A DNA stretch of 64,000 nucleotides from Amaurobius ferox (GCA_951213105.1 OX578150.1:23068022-23132021), one strand, 5' to 3'; shown: positions 46,196-60,689, counted from the first letter of the stretch. Numbers and translations are program-made. The notes: generated from the letters alone by a model not told the origin.

Positions 46196-48150
46196 TGTCA
46201 AAGGATTTGAAGAAAAGTTATTTCTTTAGAAACTAAAATTCAAATATTAGACAGTCTACGTAATAGAGAGAGCGTGACGGATGTCGCTAAATTTTACTCC
46301 ATGAATGAAGCCATAATAAGGACAATAAGAAAAAATGAAGACTCCATTAGAAAAAATGTAGCAGCTGGAACTTGCAGCAGTATGAGTACGATTTCATATG
46401 TTAGAGATGTTACAATGGAAAATATGGAAAAAGCCTTAGTGATAAAGACTCCATTAGAAAAAATGTAGCAGCTGGAACTTGCAGCAGTATGAGTACGATT
46501 TCATATGTTAGAGATGTTACAATGGAAAATATGGAAAAAGCCTTAGTGATAAAGACTCCATTAGAAAAAATGTAGCAGCTGGAACTTGCAGCAGTATGAG
46601 TACGATTTCATATGTTAGAGATGTTACAATGGAAAATATGGAAAAAGCCTTAGTGATATAGATAGAAGACCAAACTCAAAAGCGAATCCCGATCGATACC
46701 AATGCTGTTACAAATAAAGCTTTGAAGATTTATCAATCACTTAAGAATCAGTCGCCGTCGACTTCGTCCGATGAAAAGAAGGTATCTTTTTCCGCAAGCC
46801 ATGGGTGATTCGAGAGATTCAAACAAAGATATTCATTACATAATCTGAGAATGAAAGATGAAAGAGCGATTCGGATGCGGCACAACAATATCCGGCAAAA
46901 CTTGCTGAAATCATTGCCGCTAACTCCTACACTTCTGATCAGGTTTTCAATGCTGACGAGTCCGGATTATTCTGGAAAAAAAATGGCGGAAAGAACCTTT
47001 ATAGCCAAAGCTCACAAATCAGCAAGTGGTCATAAAGTAGCGAAAAGTCGTATAACAGTTATTTTCTGTTGCAATGCTTCTGGCGATTATATGATGAAAC
47101 CATTGGTGATTAACAAATCAAAATCACCACGATCGCTCAAAGGAATAAATATCAAAAACCTTCCCGTCTATTGGATGGCTAATAGAAAAGCATGGGTCAC
47201 TGTCATAGCTTTCAATGAATGGTTCCATAACTTCTTTGTTCCAGATGTCAAAAATTATTTAACTAAAAAGGGATTGCCTTTTAAGGCTCTTCTATTAATT
47301 GATAATGCACCAGGTCATCCTCCAGATTTACAACACGAAAATGTAAAAGTTGGTTTTTTTACCAAAGAATACAACTTCTTTATTACAGCCGTTAGATCAA
47401 GGGATAATTTCGACTTTTAAAGCACTGTACATCAAGCAAACTTTCAGGTAGAACAAATGGAGAATGATGAATCTCTTACTCTGATGGATGCTTGGAAGAA
47501 ATTTACAATTTTAGATTGTGTTAAACATGTTGGACTGTCATACACTCAGATCAAACAATCAACGATCAACGCCTGCTGGAAAGCAATATGGCCGAATCTT
47601 GTAGAAAGTGGAAATGATAAATCCCCAATAGAGTATGAATATTCTCAGACCTCTGAATTGGCCCATACTATAGGAGGAGAAGGTTTTGAAGATTTAGCTC
47701 AGGCAGATATTGAAGAAATAATGGCTGATGAAGAATTGAATGAAGATGATTTAATTAACATGATTCGTGAAACAAACAAACATGATGAAGACAATGATTC
47801 TGATGAAGAGCAATCTGAACCAGTTGCGTTCACAGCAAGAATCATAAGCGTAGGACTTGATTTGGGAAGAAAATTGGGCAACCATTTCTTACAATATGAC
47901 ACAAATGTTGATCGAGTACTCCGATTGCAGCGAGACCTTCGTAAATGCTTAAATCAATATGAAGAGGTCTATAAAGATTTAGCAAAAAAACTACGAAATT
48001 GTTAATTACCGATTTCATGACAAAGTGTTGTCAACCCGAGATCTTGCCATTGAGGCAGAATCGCATCAAGAAAGCTCAAGTGATGAAAGTGACATCATAC
48101 CTATCAGAAAGAAAAGACTGATAGTACATGAAAGTGATGACAGTGATTAA
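46196..48150 (+). pseudogene. Second Tigger/pogo transposase remnant
   Basis: The N-terminus has helix-turn-helix-like ETKIQILDSLRNRESVTDVA. The catalytic domain has FNADES-GLFW (frame lost in an A run near 46976), then AKSRITVIFCCNASGDY, LLIDNAPGHPPDLQHENVKV and, after a frameshift in a T run near 47351, a QPLDQGIISTF block. The 3' part (47457-48005) is intact with the acidic tail, ending near 48150. All three acidic residues can be found across frames. It differs from the Tigger at 36 kb in sequence and termini, so it belongs to a different lineage. It contains a 107-base triplication. Confidence 0.88.
46341..46661 (+). repeat. Perfect 107-bp tandem triplication inside Tigger 2
   Basis: Three copies start at 46341, 46448 and 46555 ('actccattagaaaaaatgt'). 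I saw no difference between them. As 107 is not a multiple of three, the repeats throw the transposase out of frame. Confidence 0.92.
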
Positions 48151-49022
48151 ACTTATAATTAATTTTTAAGTAGCAAAAAGTTGTGTTTATTTTTGTATTC
48201 ACTTTGAATACTTTTCACCTGCTCTTTAAGTGCAGTGTGACGAACTCGGCTCTCTTTTCCAATGCTCATCGCCTTGAGCCAGTTCGGTGGTTCGTTTTTC
48301 TAAGCATATGCAAACACTTTTATAATCTTAAGACATATTTATTAATTGGACTATTTACACATATATACACATATCTTCCCAGATTCAAATTGATTCATAC
48401 ATCCTATTCCGGACTCCGCGAGTCCGATCGTCTGTTTAGTTCAACGTCTCTAAAGCAAGCCCTTCTTCCAATCGCCATCCCCCTTCCCTCCAATTTCTGG
48501 CTCTTGAACTCCCACAGTCAGCAGTATCAAAAGCAGCAGCAGTCAGCATGGACAGAAAGTGGTTCGTAACATGCAAATTACTATTACATTAAACTATACC
48601 ATAAATGCTATTCCCATACTTTTCCACAAGATTTTGTTAGGATAAATGTTGTTTATTATCAAATTTTGCAATTGTGATTGATGGCACTAAAGCTTTTTAA
48701 TGTATCGTCTCATTGATCTCATTTATGCATCATCTCATTTATGTGTCATTTTTTATGTATCATCACATCCTTTGTGCATCGCATTTTTGTACAATAAATT
48801 CATGTTTTTAAATGTGTGTTTCCTTTTGAGTACATTTTGAGGTGATATATTTTTCTTCCAGCGCTTATTTCTGAAGAAAATGGCATATTTTACAAACTAA
48901 AAACAACCGAGTTAAAAAAAAAAATGCTGCAAATTTTATTCTAGATTCGCTGATAGTAAAATTCGCAAGTAATCAAAATGACCGTTCCTGTAATTATAGT
49001 ATTAAATAATTTGAAAATATTT
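48151..49022. other. Unassigned sequence
   Basis: A moderately GC-rich stretch at 48240-48570 includes Gln/Ser-rich open frames and 'agcagcagcag' but matches no family I recognise. 'Catctcatttatg' phrases repeat near 48715-48785. Confidence 0.4.
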
Positions 49023-49599
49023 ACTTTCCCTACGTAAATATAGCATAATGTATAGGAAAATTATTGTGACAGGGTCAAAAATTTGAATTCGAGTTTTCGA
49101 CAGAAGAGCAAGTTTCAAGAATCCCTGAACTCGAATCGAACGTTTCTGAGATGATGATTGTGTGTATGTTCGTGTGTGTATGTGCATCCGTGACCCTTTG
49201 TAAGGGGTATCTCACAAACAAACGGGGCGTTCCGAACTATATTTTGTACAAAAATTACAGTCGGTGAATCCTGGAAGTCCATTGATTTTAAACGCAATCC
49301 AATATTCGAAAGATCCCCAAATTATCGAAAAATTAGATTCTTCAGTAATGTAACATAAATAATCACTTTTATGTAATTTTTTATTAGAAACCCTTTGGCA
49401 TAAACTATAGAATGTTAGCATTAACCGTTCTCGAGATATTGCACATTTTTTCAGACAAATATATAAAAAAATCACATAAAATTAAAAGCAAAAATTAACT
49501 GTTGTGAAATATGTTCACTTTATATGTGTAATATTGTACGCTAAATTTTTATTCAGGAGTTACTTATTGCGAGAACGTTGATTTTCAACGGGTATTCGG

Positions 49600-52500
49600 C
49601 TAGTATATACTAATTGCCAAATGCCCGTCTGTCACACTTTTTTTAGGGACTTCCCGAATAGATAGGACTTGCAATTTGGTACACGGTTCGGTCGTTCGAT
49701 AAAAACTCCTGGAAAAATCGATTTTTTTTTTTTAAACGTTCTCTAGAGGGGGTGCTCCACACCAAAACTTTCGAAAAGTGAAATGTTAAGACAGCATAAT
49801 TTGCGATAGAGACTTCAAATTTGGTGAATGGGTAAATTGTTCGAAAGGAAAAAAGTGTGCAATTTCAGATTTCCAATATTTTCTACTTAAGGGGGTGCCG
49901 CACACCAAACTGTTCGATTTACCGAATAAATGAGAAAAGGCTCATTTCAAATTTGATAAAAGCTTGAAATTTAATATATGGGTTAATCATTTGACGAAAA
50001 CACCCAAGACGAATATAGTTTTTCAAAAATGTTCGTTTAAGGTGTACTCCAGAGAAAAACGTTCGAAAAGTGAATTGATAAAAAACCATGCTTCGGGATG
50101 AGATATAGATCTCAAATTTAATGTAAGGATAGATAGTTTGGAAGGACGATAGTGTACAATTTCAGTTTACCAATATTTTCTACTTTAGGGGGTGGAGCAC
50201 ACAAAAATGTTTGATTTTCGGAATAAAGAAAAAAAGCCCCATTTAAAACGTGGTAGAGGCTTGATATTTGGCATATGGGCGAACCAGCTGATAGAAATCA
50301 CAAGAAGAATAGAGTTTTTCAAAAATGTATATTTAAGGGAATGGGTACTCCACTTAAAACATTATAAAGGTGAAATGGTAAAAAAGGATGTTCGTGATGA
50401 GATACAGACTTCAAATTTGGTGTACTGGTAAAAAGTTGGAAAGGAAGAAAGCGTGCAATTTCAGTTTTCCAACATTTGCCATTGTAGAGGATGCCGCTCA
50501 TTAAAATTTTCGATTTGCCGAACAAATGAAAAACACTAGACCTCCTTCACAATGTGACAGAGGCTTGAACTTTAGTATATGGGCCAATCATTTTATAAAA
50601 AACCAAAGATGAGTACGGTTTGACCAAAATATGTATTAACTGGGTGCTACACAGAAAAACGTTCGAAAAGTGAAGTGATAGAAAAAACATGCTTCGCGAT
50701 GGAATAGAGACTTCAAATTCGGTGTACGGGTAGATAGTTTGAAAGAAAGAAAGTGTGAAATTTCAGATTTCCAATATTTGCTACTTTAAGGGGTGCCGCA
50801 CACTAATATGTTCGATTTTCCGAATAAATGAGGCACGCTTTCTTTTAGATGTGATAGAGGCTTGATATTTGGTACATGAGCCAATCATCTGATAAAAAAA
50901 CCAAGACAAACAGAATTTTTTTTAAAATGTTCATTTATGGGTGTGCTTCACAGAAAAACGTTCGAAAGGAGAAATAATAAAAGAACATGCTTCGGGATGA
51001 GATAACTTTAATGTGGTGTACGGATAGATAGTTAGAATGGAAGAAATGGGCAAATTAAGTTTTCCAATATTTTCTTCTTTAGGGGTTCTGCACACCAAAA
51101 TATTCGATTTGCCGAATAAATATGAAACGGGAATTATTCAAAAATTTACATTATTGAGGGGTTACTTATTGCGAGACCGTTGACTTTCAACTGGTATTTC
51201 GCTAGTCTATCTATCTATATATATACTAATCGCCAAGTGTCCGTCTGTCTGTCTGTCACGCTTTTTTCAAGCACTTCCCGAATAGATAAGAGACTTGCAA
51301 TTTGGTACACGGGTCGGTCGGTCGATAAAAACCCCTGGAAATATCGAATTTTTCGAAAACGTTCTATAGAGGGGGTGTCCCACACCAAAACGTTCGAAAA
51401 GTGAAATGATGGGAAAGCATACTTTTCGATGAGATAGAGACTTCAAATTTGGTGTATGGGTAAATCTTTCGAAAGGAAGAAAGTGTGCAATTTCAGATTT
51501 CCAATATTTTCTACCTTAGGGGGTGCCGTACACCAAAACGTTCGAAAAGTTAAATGATAAGAAAGCATGCTTTGCGATGAGATAAAGACTTCAAATTTGG
51601 TGTATGGGTAAATCGTTCGAAAGGAAGAAAGTGTGCAATTTCACATTTCCAATATTTTCTACTTAAGGGGGTGCCGCACACCAAAACGTTCGAAAAGTGA
51701 AATGATGGGAAAGCATGCTTTGCGATGAGATAGAGACTTCAAATTTAGTGTGTAGGTAAATCGTTTGAATAGAACACAGTGTGCAATTTCAGATTTCCAA
51801 TATTTTCTACTTAAGGGGATGCCGCACACCAAAACGTTCGATGTACCGAATAAATGAGAAACGTCTCCTTTAAAATTTGATAGAGGCTTGAAATTAGGTA
51901 TATGGACTAATCATTTGATGAAAACACCCAAAACGAATATAGTTTTTCAAAAACGTTCGTTTAAGGGGGTGCTCTAGAGGAAAACGCTCGAAAGGTGAAT
52001 TGATAAGAAAACATACTTCGGGATGAGATAGAGATTTGATATTTGGTGTACGGGTAGATAGTTTGGAAGGAAGAAAGTGTACAATTTCAGTTTTCCGATA
52101 TTTTATACTTTAGGGGGAGTTGCACACAAAAATGTTCGATTTTCGGAATGAAGTAGAAATATCCCTTTTAGAACGTAATAGAGGCTTGATATTTCGTATA
52201 TGGGCGAATCATTTGATATAAAACCCAAGAAGAATAGAATTTTTTAAAAATATATATTTAAGGGGGGTGGGAACTCCACAGAAAAACATTCGAAGGGTGA
52301 AATGATAGAAAAAGTATACTTCGCGATGAGTTAGAGACTTCAAATTTGGTATACGGGTATACAGCTTGAAATAAAGAAAGTGTGCAATTTCAGTTTACAA
52401 ACATTTGCTATTGTAGGGGGTGCCGAACTCTAAAATGTTCGATTTCACGAACAACTAAAAAAGGTCTCCTTTACAGTGTGATAGAAGCTTGAAATTTAGT

Positions 52501-55500
52501 ATATGGGCTATTCATTTAATAAAAAAAACCGAAGATTATTACGGTTTTTCAAAAATGATCATTTAATCATTTAAGGGGGTGCACACAGAAAAACGTAAAA
52601 ACGTTCGAAATATGAAATGATAGAAAAACATGCTCCACAATAGGATAGAGACATCAAATTTGGTGTACTGGTAAATTCTTTGAAAGGAAAAAAGTGTGCA
52701 AATTTCAGATTTCCAATATTTGTTACTTTTGGGGGTGTCGCACGCTAATATGTCCGATTTTCGGAATAAATGAGACACTTTTGCTTTTAAATGTGATAGA
52801 GGCTTGATATTTGGTATATGGGCCAATCATCTGATAAAAAACACAATACGAACAGAGTTTTTCAAAAATATTCATTTATGGGGGTGCTCCAAAGAAAAAC
52901 GTTCAAAAGGGGAGATGATAAAATAGTATGCTTCGGGATGAGATAGAGACTGTAATTTGGTGCATTGGTAGATAATTCGAAAGGACGACGTGCGCAATTT
53001 AAATTTTCCAATATTTTCTTCTTTAGGGGCTTCTGCACACTAAAGTATTCGATTTGCCGAATAAATGTGAAACACGAATTTATCAAAAATTTACATTATT
53101 CAGGGGTTGCTTATTGAGAGACCGTTGATTTTCAACGGGTATTCGGCTAGTATATACTAATTGCCAAGTGTCCGTCTGTCTGTCTGTCTGTCATGCTTTT
53201 TTCAGGCACTTCCCGTATAGATAGAGACTTGCAATTTGGTACACGGCTCAGTCGTTCGATAAAAACCCCTGGAAAAATCGAATTTTCCGAAAACCTTCTA
53301 TAGAGGGGGTGCCCCACACCAAAACGTTCGAAAAATGAAAAGATGGGAAGCATACTTTGCGATGAGAGAGAGACTTCAAATTTGGTGTATAGGTAAATCA
53401 TTCGAAAGGAAAAAAGTGTGCAATTTCAGATTTCCAATATTTTCTACTTAAGGGGGTGCCGCACACCAAAACGTTCGATGTACCGAATAAATGAGAAACG
53501 TCTCCTTTAAAATTTGATAGAGGCTTGAAATTAGGTATATGGACTAATCATTTGATGAAAACACCCAAAACGAATATAGTTTTTCAAAAACGTTCGTTTA
53601 AGGGGGTGCTCTAGAGGAAAACGCTCGAAAGGTGAATTGATAAGAAAACATACTTCGGGATGAGATAGAGATTTGATATTTGGTGTACGGGTAGATAGTT
53701 TGGAAGGAAGAAAGTGTACAATTTCAGTTTTCCGATATTTTATACTTTAGGGGGAGTTGCACACAAAAATGTTCGATTTTCGGAATGAAGTAGAAATATC
53801 CCTTTTAGAACGTAATAGAGGCTTGATATTTCGTATATGGGCGAATCATTTGATATAAAACCCAAGAAGAATAGAATTTTTTAAAAATATATATTTAAGG
53901 GGGGTGGGAACTCCACAGAAAAACATTCGAAGGGTGAAATGATAGAAAAAGTATACTTCGCGATGAGTTAGAGACTTCAAATTTGGTATACGGGTATACA
54001 GCTTGAAATAAAGAAAGTGTGCAATTTCAGTTTACAAACATTTGCTATTGTAGGGGGTGCCGAACTCTAAAATGTTCGATTTCACGAACAACTAAAAAAG
54101 GTCTCCTTTACAGTGTGATAGAAGCTTGAAATTTAGTATATGGGCTATTCATTTAATAAAAAAAACCGAAGATTATTACGGTTTTTCAAAAATGATCATT
54201 TAATCATTTAAGGGGGTGCACACAGAAAAACGTAAAAACGTTCGAAATATGAAATGATAGAAAAACATGCTCCACAATAGGATAGAGACATCAAATTTGG
54301 TGTACTGGTAAATTCTTTGAAAGGAAAAAAGTGTGCAAATTTCAGATTTCCAATATTTGTTACTTTTGGGGGTGTCGCACGCTAATATGTCCGATTTTCG
54401 GAATAAATGAGACACTTTTGCTTTTAAATGTGATAGAGGCTTGATATTTGGTATATGGGCCAATCATCTGATAAAAAACACAATACGAACAGAGTTTTTC
54501 AAAAATATTCATTTATGGGGGTGCTCCAAAGAAAAACGTTCAAAAGGGGAGATGATAAAATAGTATGCTTCGGGATGAGATAGAGACTGTAATTTGGTGC
54601 ATTGGTAGATAATTCGAAAGGACGACGTGCGCAATTTAAATTTTCCAATATTTTCTTCTTTAGGGGCTTCTGCACACTAAAGTATTCGATTTGCCGAATA
54701 AATGTGAAACACGAATTTATCAAAAATTTACATTATTCAGGGGTTGCTTATTGAGAGACCGTTGATTTTCAACGGGTATTCGGCTAGTATATACTAATTG
54801 CCAAGTGTCCGTCTGTCTGTCTGTCTGTCATGCTTTTTTCAGGCACTTCCCGTATAGATAGAGACTTGCAATTTGGTACACGGCTCAGTCGTTCGATAAA
54901 AAACCCTGGAAAAATCGAATTTTCCGAAAACCTTCTATAGAGGGGGTGCCCCACACCAAAACGTTCGAAAAATGAAAAGATGGGAAGCATACTTTGCGAT
55001 GAGAGAGAGACTTCAAATTTGGTTTATAGGTAAATCATTCGAAAGGAAGAAAGTGTGCAATTTCAGATTTCCAATATTATCTACTTAAAGGGGTGCCGCA
55101 CACCAAAACTTTCGAAAAGTGAAATCATAGGAAAGCATGCTTTGGATGAGATAGACTTCAAATTCAGAGTATGGGTAAATCGTTCGAAAGGAAGAAAGTG
55201 TGCAATTTCAGATTTCCAATATTTTCTACTTAAGGGGGTGCCGCATACCAAAACGTTTGAAAAGCGAAATGATAGGAAAGCATGCTTTGCGATGAGATAG
55301 AGTCTTCAAATTCGGTGTATGGGTAAATCGTTCGAAAGGAAGAAAGTGTGCAATTTCAGATTTCCGATATTTTCCACTTAAGAGGGTGTCGCATACCAAA
55401 ACGTTCGATTTAACGAAAAAATGAGAAAAGGCGCCTTTGAAATTTGATAGAGGCTTAAAATTTGGTATATAGGCTAATAATTTGACGAAAACACCCAAGA

Positions 55501-58500
55501 CGAATACAGTTTTTCAAAAATGTTCGTTTAAGGGGGTGCTCCAGATTAAAACGTTCGAAAAGTCAATTGATAAAAAAAAAACGCTTTGGAATGAGATAGA
55601 GATATCAAATGTGGTGTAACGGTAGATAGTTTGAAAGGAAGAAAGTGTACAATTTCAGTTTACCAATATTTTCTACTTTAGGGGGTGTCGCACACCAAAA
55701 TGTTCGATTTTCGGAATAAAGGAGAAACGCTCCTTTAAAAACGTGTTAGAGGCTTTATATTTGGTATATGGGCGAATCATCTCATAGAAATCACAAAAAG
55801 AATAGTGTTTTTCAAAAATGTATATTTAAGGGGTGGGTACTCCACACAAAAGCATTCGAAAGATGAAATGCTAGAAAAGCATGATTGACGATGAGATAGC
55901 GACTTCAAATTTAGTGTACGGGTAAAAAGTTGGAAAGGAAGAAAGTGTGCAAATTCAGTCTTCCAACATTTGCTATTGTAAGGGGTGCCGCTCACTAAAA
56001 TGTTCGATTTGCCGAACAAATGAAAAACGCTTCCTTTACAATGTGATAGAAGCTTAAAATTTAGTATATGGGCGAACCATTTGTTACAAAAAAACCAAAC
56101 ATGAATACAGTTTGACAAAAATGTTCATTAACGGGGTGCAACACAGAATAACGTTCGAAAGGTGAAGTGATAGAAAAAACATGCTTCTCGATAAGATAGA
56201 GACTTCAAATTTGGTGTACGGGTAGATAGTTTGAAAGGAAGAAAGCGTGTAATTTCAGATTTCCAATATTTCAGATTTCCAGATTCCTCAATATTCGATT
56301 TTTCGAATAAATTAGGCAAGCTCCTTTTCAAATGTGATAGAGGCTTGATATTCGGTATGTGGGCCAATCATCTGATAAAAGACCCAAGACAAAGGGAGTT
56401 TTTCAAAAATGTTCATTTATGGGTGTGCTTCACAGAAAAAAGTTCCAAAGGAGAAATACTAATATAGGGGTGCCTCGGGATGAGATAGACTTTAATGTGG
56501 TGTACGGGTAAATAATTCGAAAGGAAGAAATGCGGAAATTTAGTCTCCCAATATTTTTTTCTTTGGGGGTTTCTGCATAGCACAATATTCGATTTGTCGA
56601 ATAAATGTGAAACGCGAATTATTCAAAAATTTACATTATTAAGGGGTTACTTATTTCGAGACCGTTGACTTTCAACTGGTATTCCGCTTGTCTATCAATC
56701 TATTATATATACTAATTGCCAAGTGTCCATCTGTTTGTCTGTCTGTCACGCTTTTTAAGCACTTCCCAAATAGATAGAGACTTGCAATTTGGTACACGGC
56801 TCCGTCGTTCGATAAAACCCCCAGGAATTTTCTAAAACGTTCTCTAGAAGTGGTGCTCCACACCAAAATGTTCGAAAAGTGAAATGACAGGAAAGCATAC
56901 TTTGCGAAAAGATAGGGACTTCAAATTTGGTTTATGGGTAAACCGTTCGAAAGGAAGAAAGTGTGCAATTTCAGATTTCCAATATTTCCTACTTAAGGGA
57001 GTGCCGCACACCAAAATGTTCGATTTTCCGAATAAATAAGAAACGGCTCCTTTAAAATTTGACAGAGGCTTGAAATTTGATATATGGACTAATCATTTGA
57101 TGAAAAACCCAAAACGAATATAGTTTTTCAAAAATTTTCGTTTAAGGGGGTGCTTTAGAGGAAAACGTTCGAAAGGTTAATTAATAAAAAAAAAAACATA
57201 CTTCGGAATGAGATACAGACTTCAAATTTGGTGGACAGGTAGATAGTTCGAAAGGAAGAATATGTGCAATTGCAGTTTTCCGATATTTTAAACTTTTGGG
57301 GCTGCCTCAAAACCAAATGTTCGATTTTTCGAATAAATGAAGAACGCGAATTAATTATAAATTTACCTTATTAAGTGGTTGCTTGGTGTAGAACTGTTGA
57401 TTTTCAACGGGTATTCGGCTAGTATATACTAATTACCAAGTGTCTGTCCGTCTGTCACGCTTTTTTAAGCACTTCTCGAATAGATAGAGACTTGCAATTT
57501 GGACATCCCTCGGTCGTTCGATAAAACCCCCGGGAAAAATCGAATTTTTCGAAAACGTTCTCTAAAGAGGGTGCTCCACACGAAAATGTTCGAAATGTGA
57601 AATGATAGAAAAGCATGCTTTGCGATAGGATAAATACTTTAAATTTGGTGTATGGGTAAATAGTTCGAAAGAAAGAAAGTGTATATGCAATTTCAGATTT
57701 TCAATATTTTCTACTTAAGAGGGTGCAGCACACCAAAATGTTCGATTTACCGAATAAATGAGAAAAGGCTCCTTTAAAATTTGATAGAGGCTTTAAATTT
57801 GGTTATAAGGGCTAATCATTTGATGAAAACACCCAAGACGAAAATAGTTTTTCAAAAATATTCGTTTATGGGGGTGCTCCAGAGAAAAACGTTCGAAAGG
57901 TGAATTAATAAATAAACATGCTTCGAGATGTGATAGAAATATCAAATTTGGTGTAAGGGCAGATAGCTTAGAAGAAAGAAAGTGTACATTTTCTGTTTAC
58001 CAATATTTTCTATTTTAAGGGGGGGGGGGTAGAGGCCGCACACCAAAATGTTCGATTTTCTCGATTTTCGAAATAAAGTAGAAACGCCCCTTTTAAAACG
58101 TGATAGAGGCTTGATATTTGGTATATGGGCGAATCGTCTGATAGAAAACACAAGAAATATAGTATTTTTCCAAAATGTATATTTAAGGGGTGGGTACTCC
58201 ACACAAAACTTTCGAAAGGTAAAATGATAGAAAAAGAATGCTTTGCGATGAGATAGAGACTTCAAATTTGGTGTACGGATAAAATGTTTGAAAGGAAGGG
58301 CGTGTGCAATTTCAGTTTTCTAACATTTGCTATTGTAGAGGGTGCCACTCACAAAAATATTCGATTTGCCGAACAAATGGAAAACGCATCCTTCACAATG
58401 TGATAGAGGCTTGAAATTTAGTAAATGGACTAATCATTTGATAAAAAAACCGAAGATTATTACGGTTTTTCAAAAATGATCATCTAAGGGGGTGCAATAC

Positions 58501-60689
58501 AGAAAAACCCTCGAAAGATGAAGTGAGAGAAAAACATGCTTAACGATAGGATAAAGACATCAAATTCGGTGTACGGGTATATAGTTTAAAAGAAAAAAGT
58601 GTGCAATTTCAGATTTCTAATATTTGCTACTTTAGGGGGTGCCGCACACCAATATGTTCGATTTTCTGAATAATGAGACACGATTCCTTTTAAATGTGAT
58701 AGAGGCTTGATATTTGGTATATGTGCCAATCATCTGATAAAAACCAAAGACGAACAGAGTTTTTCAAAAATGTTCATTTATAGGTGTGCTCCACAGAAAA
58801 ACATTCGAAAGGGGAGATGATAAAGTTGTGTGCTTAGGGATGAGATAGAGACTTTAATTTGGTGTACTGGTAGATAGTTCAAAAGTAAAAAGTGAGGAAT
58901 TTAAGTTTTCCAATATTTTCTTCTTTAGGGGGTTCTGCACAGTAAAATATTCGATTTACCGAATAAATGTGAAACGCGAATAATTAATAAATTACAATAT
59001 TCAGGGGTTACTTATTGCGTTGATTTTCAACGTTGATTTAAAACTTTGATTTTCAACGAGTATTCTGCTAGTATATACTAATTGCCAAATGTCCATCTGT
59101 CGGTCTGTCACACTTTTTTAGGGACTTTCAGAATAGATAGGACTTGCAATTTGGTATACGATTCGGTCGTTCGATAAAAACCCCTGGAAAAACCGATTTT
59201 CTCGAAAACATTCTCTAGAGGGGTGCTCCACCCCAAAACGTTCGAAAAGTGAAATGGTAGGAAAGCATGCTTTGCGATAAGATAGATACTTCAAATTTGG
59301 TGTACGGGTAAACCGATCGAAAGGAAGAAAATGGGCAATTTCAGATTTTCGATATTTTATACTTATGGGGGTGCCACACACCAAAATGTTCGATTTACCG
59401 AATAAATGAGAAACGACTCTTTTAAAGTTTGCGAGAGGCTTGAAATGTGATATATGGGCTAAAGATTTGATGAAGACACCCAAGGCGAGTAAAATTTTTT
59501 TTAAATGTTCGTTCAAGGGGTACTCAAGAGAAAAAAGTTCGAAAGGTAAATTGATAAGAAAATGTGTTTCGAGATGGAACAGAGATTTCAAATTTAGTAT
59601 ACGGATATGATTTAGTTTATGATAGTTTGGAAGGAAGAAAATATACAATTTCAGTTTTTAAATGTATTCTACTTTAGGGGGTGCCGCACACCAAAATGTT
59701 CCATTTTCGGAATAAAGGAGAAACGCCCCTTTTCAAACGTGATAGAGACTTGATACTTGTTATATGCTCGAATCATCTGATAGTAAACCCAATCAGAATA
59801 GAGTTTTTCAAAAATACAGATGGGTGGGAACTGCACACAAAAACATTCGAAAGGTGAAACGATAGAAAAAGCATGCATCGCCATGAGATAGAGATTTCAA
59901 ATTTGGTGTACAGGTAAATAGTTGGAAAGGGAAAAAGTGTGCAATTTCAGTTTCCCAACATTTGTTGTTGTAGAGGGTGCCGCTCACTAAAATATTCGAT
60001 TTGCCGAACAGATGACAAACTCCTCCTTTACTATGAGGTAAGGCTTGAAATTTAGTATATGGGCTCATCATTTAATAAAAAACCCAAGATGAATACGGTT
60101 CTTCAAAAATGTTTATTTAAGGGAGTGTTACACAGAAACACGTTGGAAAGGTGAAGTGATAGAAAAAACATGCACAGCGATAGGATGGATAGAATCCTCA
60201 AATTTAGTGGACAGATAGTTGAAAGAAAGAATGTGCGGAATTTCAGATTTCCAATATTTGCTGCTTTATGGAGTGCCGCACACCGATATGTTCGATTTTC
60301 CGAATAAATGAGACACGCTTCCTTCTAAATGTGGTAGAGGCTTGATATTTGATATATGAGCCAATCATCTGATAATAAACTCAAGATGAACAGAGTTTTT
60401 CAAAAATGTTCATTTATGGGTGTGCTCCATAGAAAAATATTCGAAAGGGTAAATGATTAAATAGCATGCTTCGGAATGAGATAGAGACTTTAATTTGATG
60501 TACGAGTAAATAGTTCGAAAGGAAGATGCGCGAAATTTTAGTTTTCCCATATTTTCTTCTTTAGGGGGTTCTGCGCAGCAAAATATACGATTTGCCGAAT
60601 AAATGTGAAACGCGAAATATCCAAAATTTACATTATTAGATGTTGCTTACTGTGAGACAGTTGATTTTCAACGGATATTCGGCTAGTGT
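49600..60689. repeat. About 11-kb satellite array, dimers of about 325 bp in blocks of about 1.6 kb
   Basis: The basic dimer has one half with 'cgttcgaaaggtgaaatgat', 'gagacttcaaatttggtgta' and 'gaaagtgtgcaatttcag'. The other half has 'tgttcgattttccgaataaatg', 'gatagaggcttgatatttgg' and 'gagtttttcaaaaatgttc'. The halves are visibly related. Larger blocks start with 'tatatactaattgccaagtg' plus a TGTC tract and end 'gttgattttcaacgggtattc'. Block starts are near 49602, 51217, 53151, 54788, 56704, 57421 and 59070. All small open frames in this region are products of the repeat. Confidence 0.9.
51781..55054. repeat. Near-identical 1637-bp tandem duplication within the satellite
   Basis: 51781-53417 and 53418-55054 align with a constant offset of 1637 bases and only scattered differences (for example 'aaaacccctgg' against 'aaaaaccctgg', and 'ggtgtataggt' against 'ggtttataggt'). 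Two small open frames recur unchanged at that offset. Confidence 0.92.

Noticed and set aside
48183..48569. 128-codon frame downstream of Tigger 2
   Set aside because: No domain, no splice context and mixed low-complexity composition; left as unassigned.
52563..53401. Small minus-strand frames repeated in the satellite as a gene family
   Set aside because: They follow the satellite periodicity and exist only because the DNA repeat is duplicated; no start context or conserved domain.
49600..60689. Satellite array as a centromere
   Set aside because: The size and local bounds by transposon ends do not show this; nothing in the sequence indicates kinetochore function.
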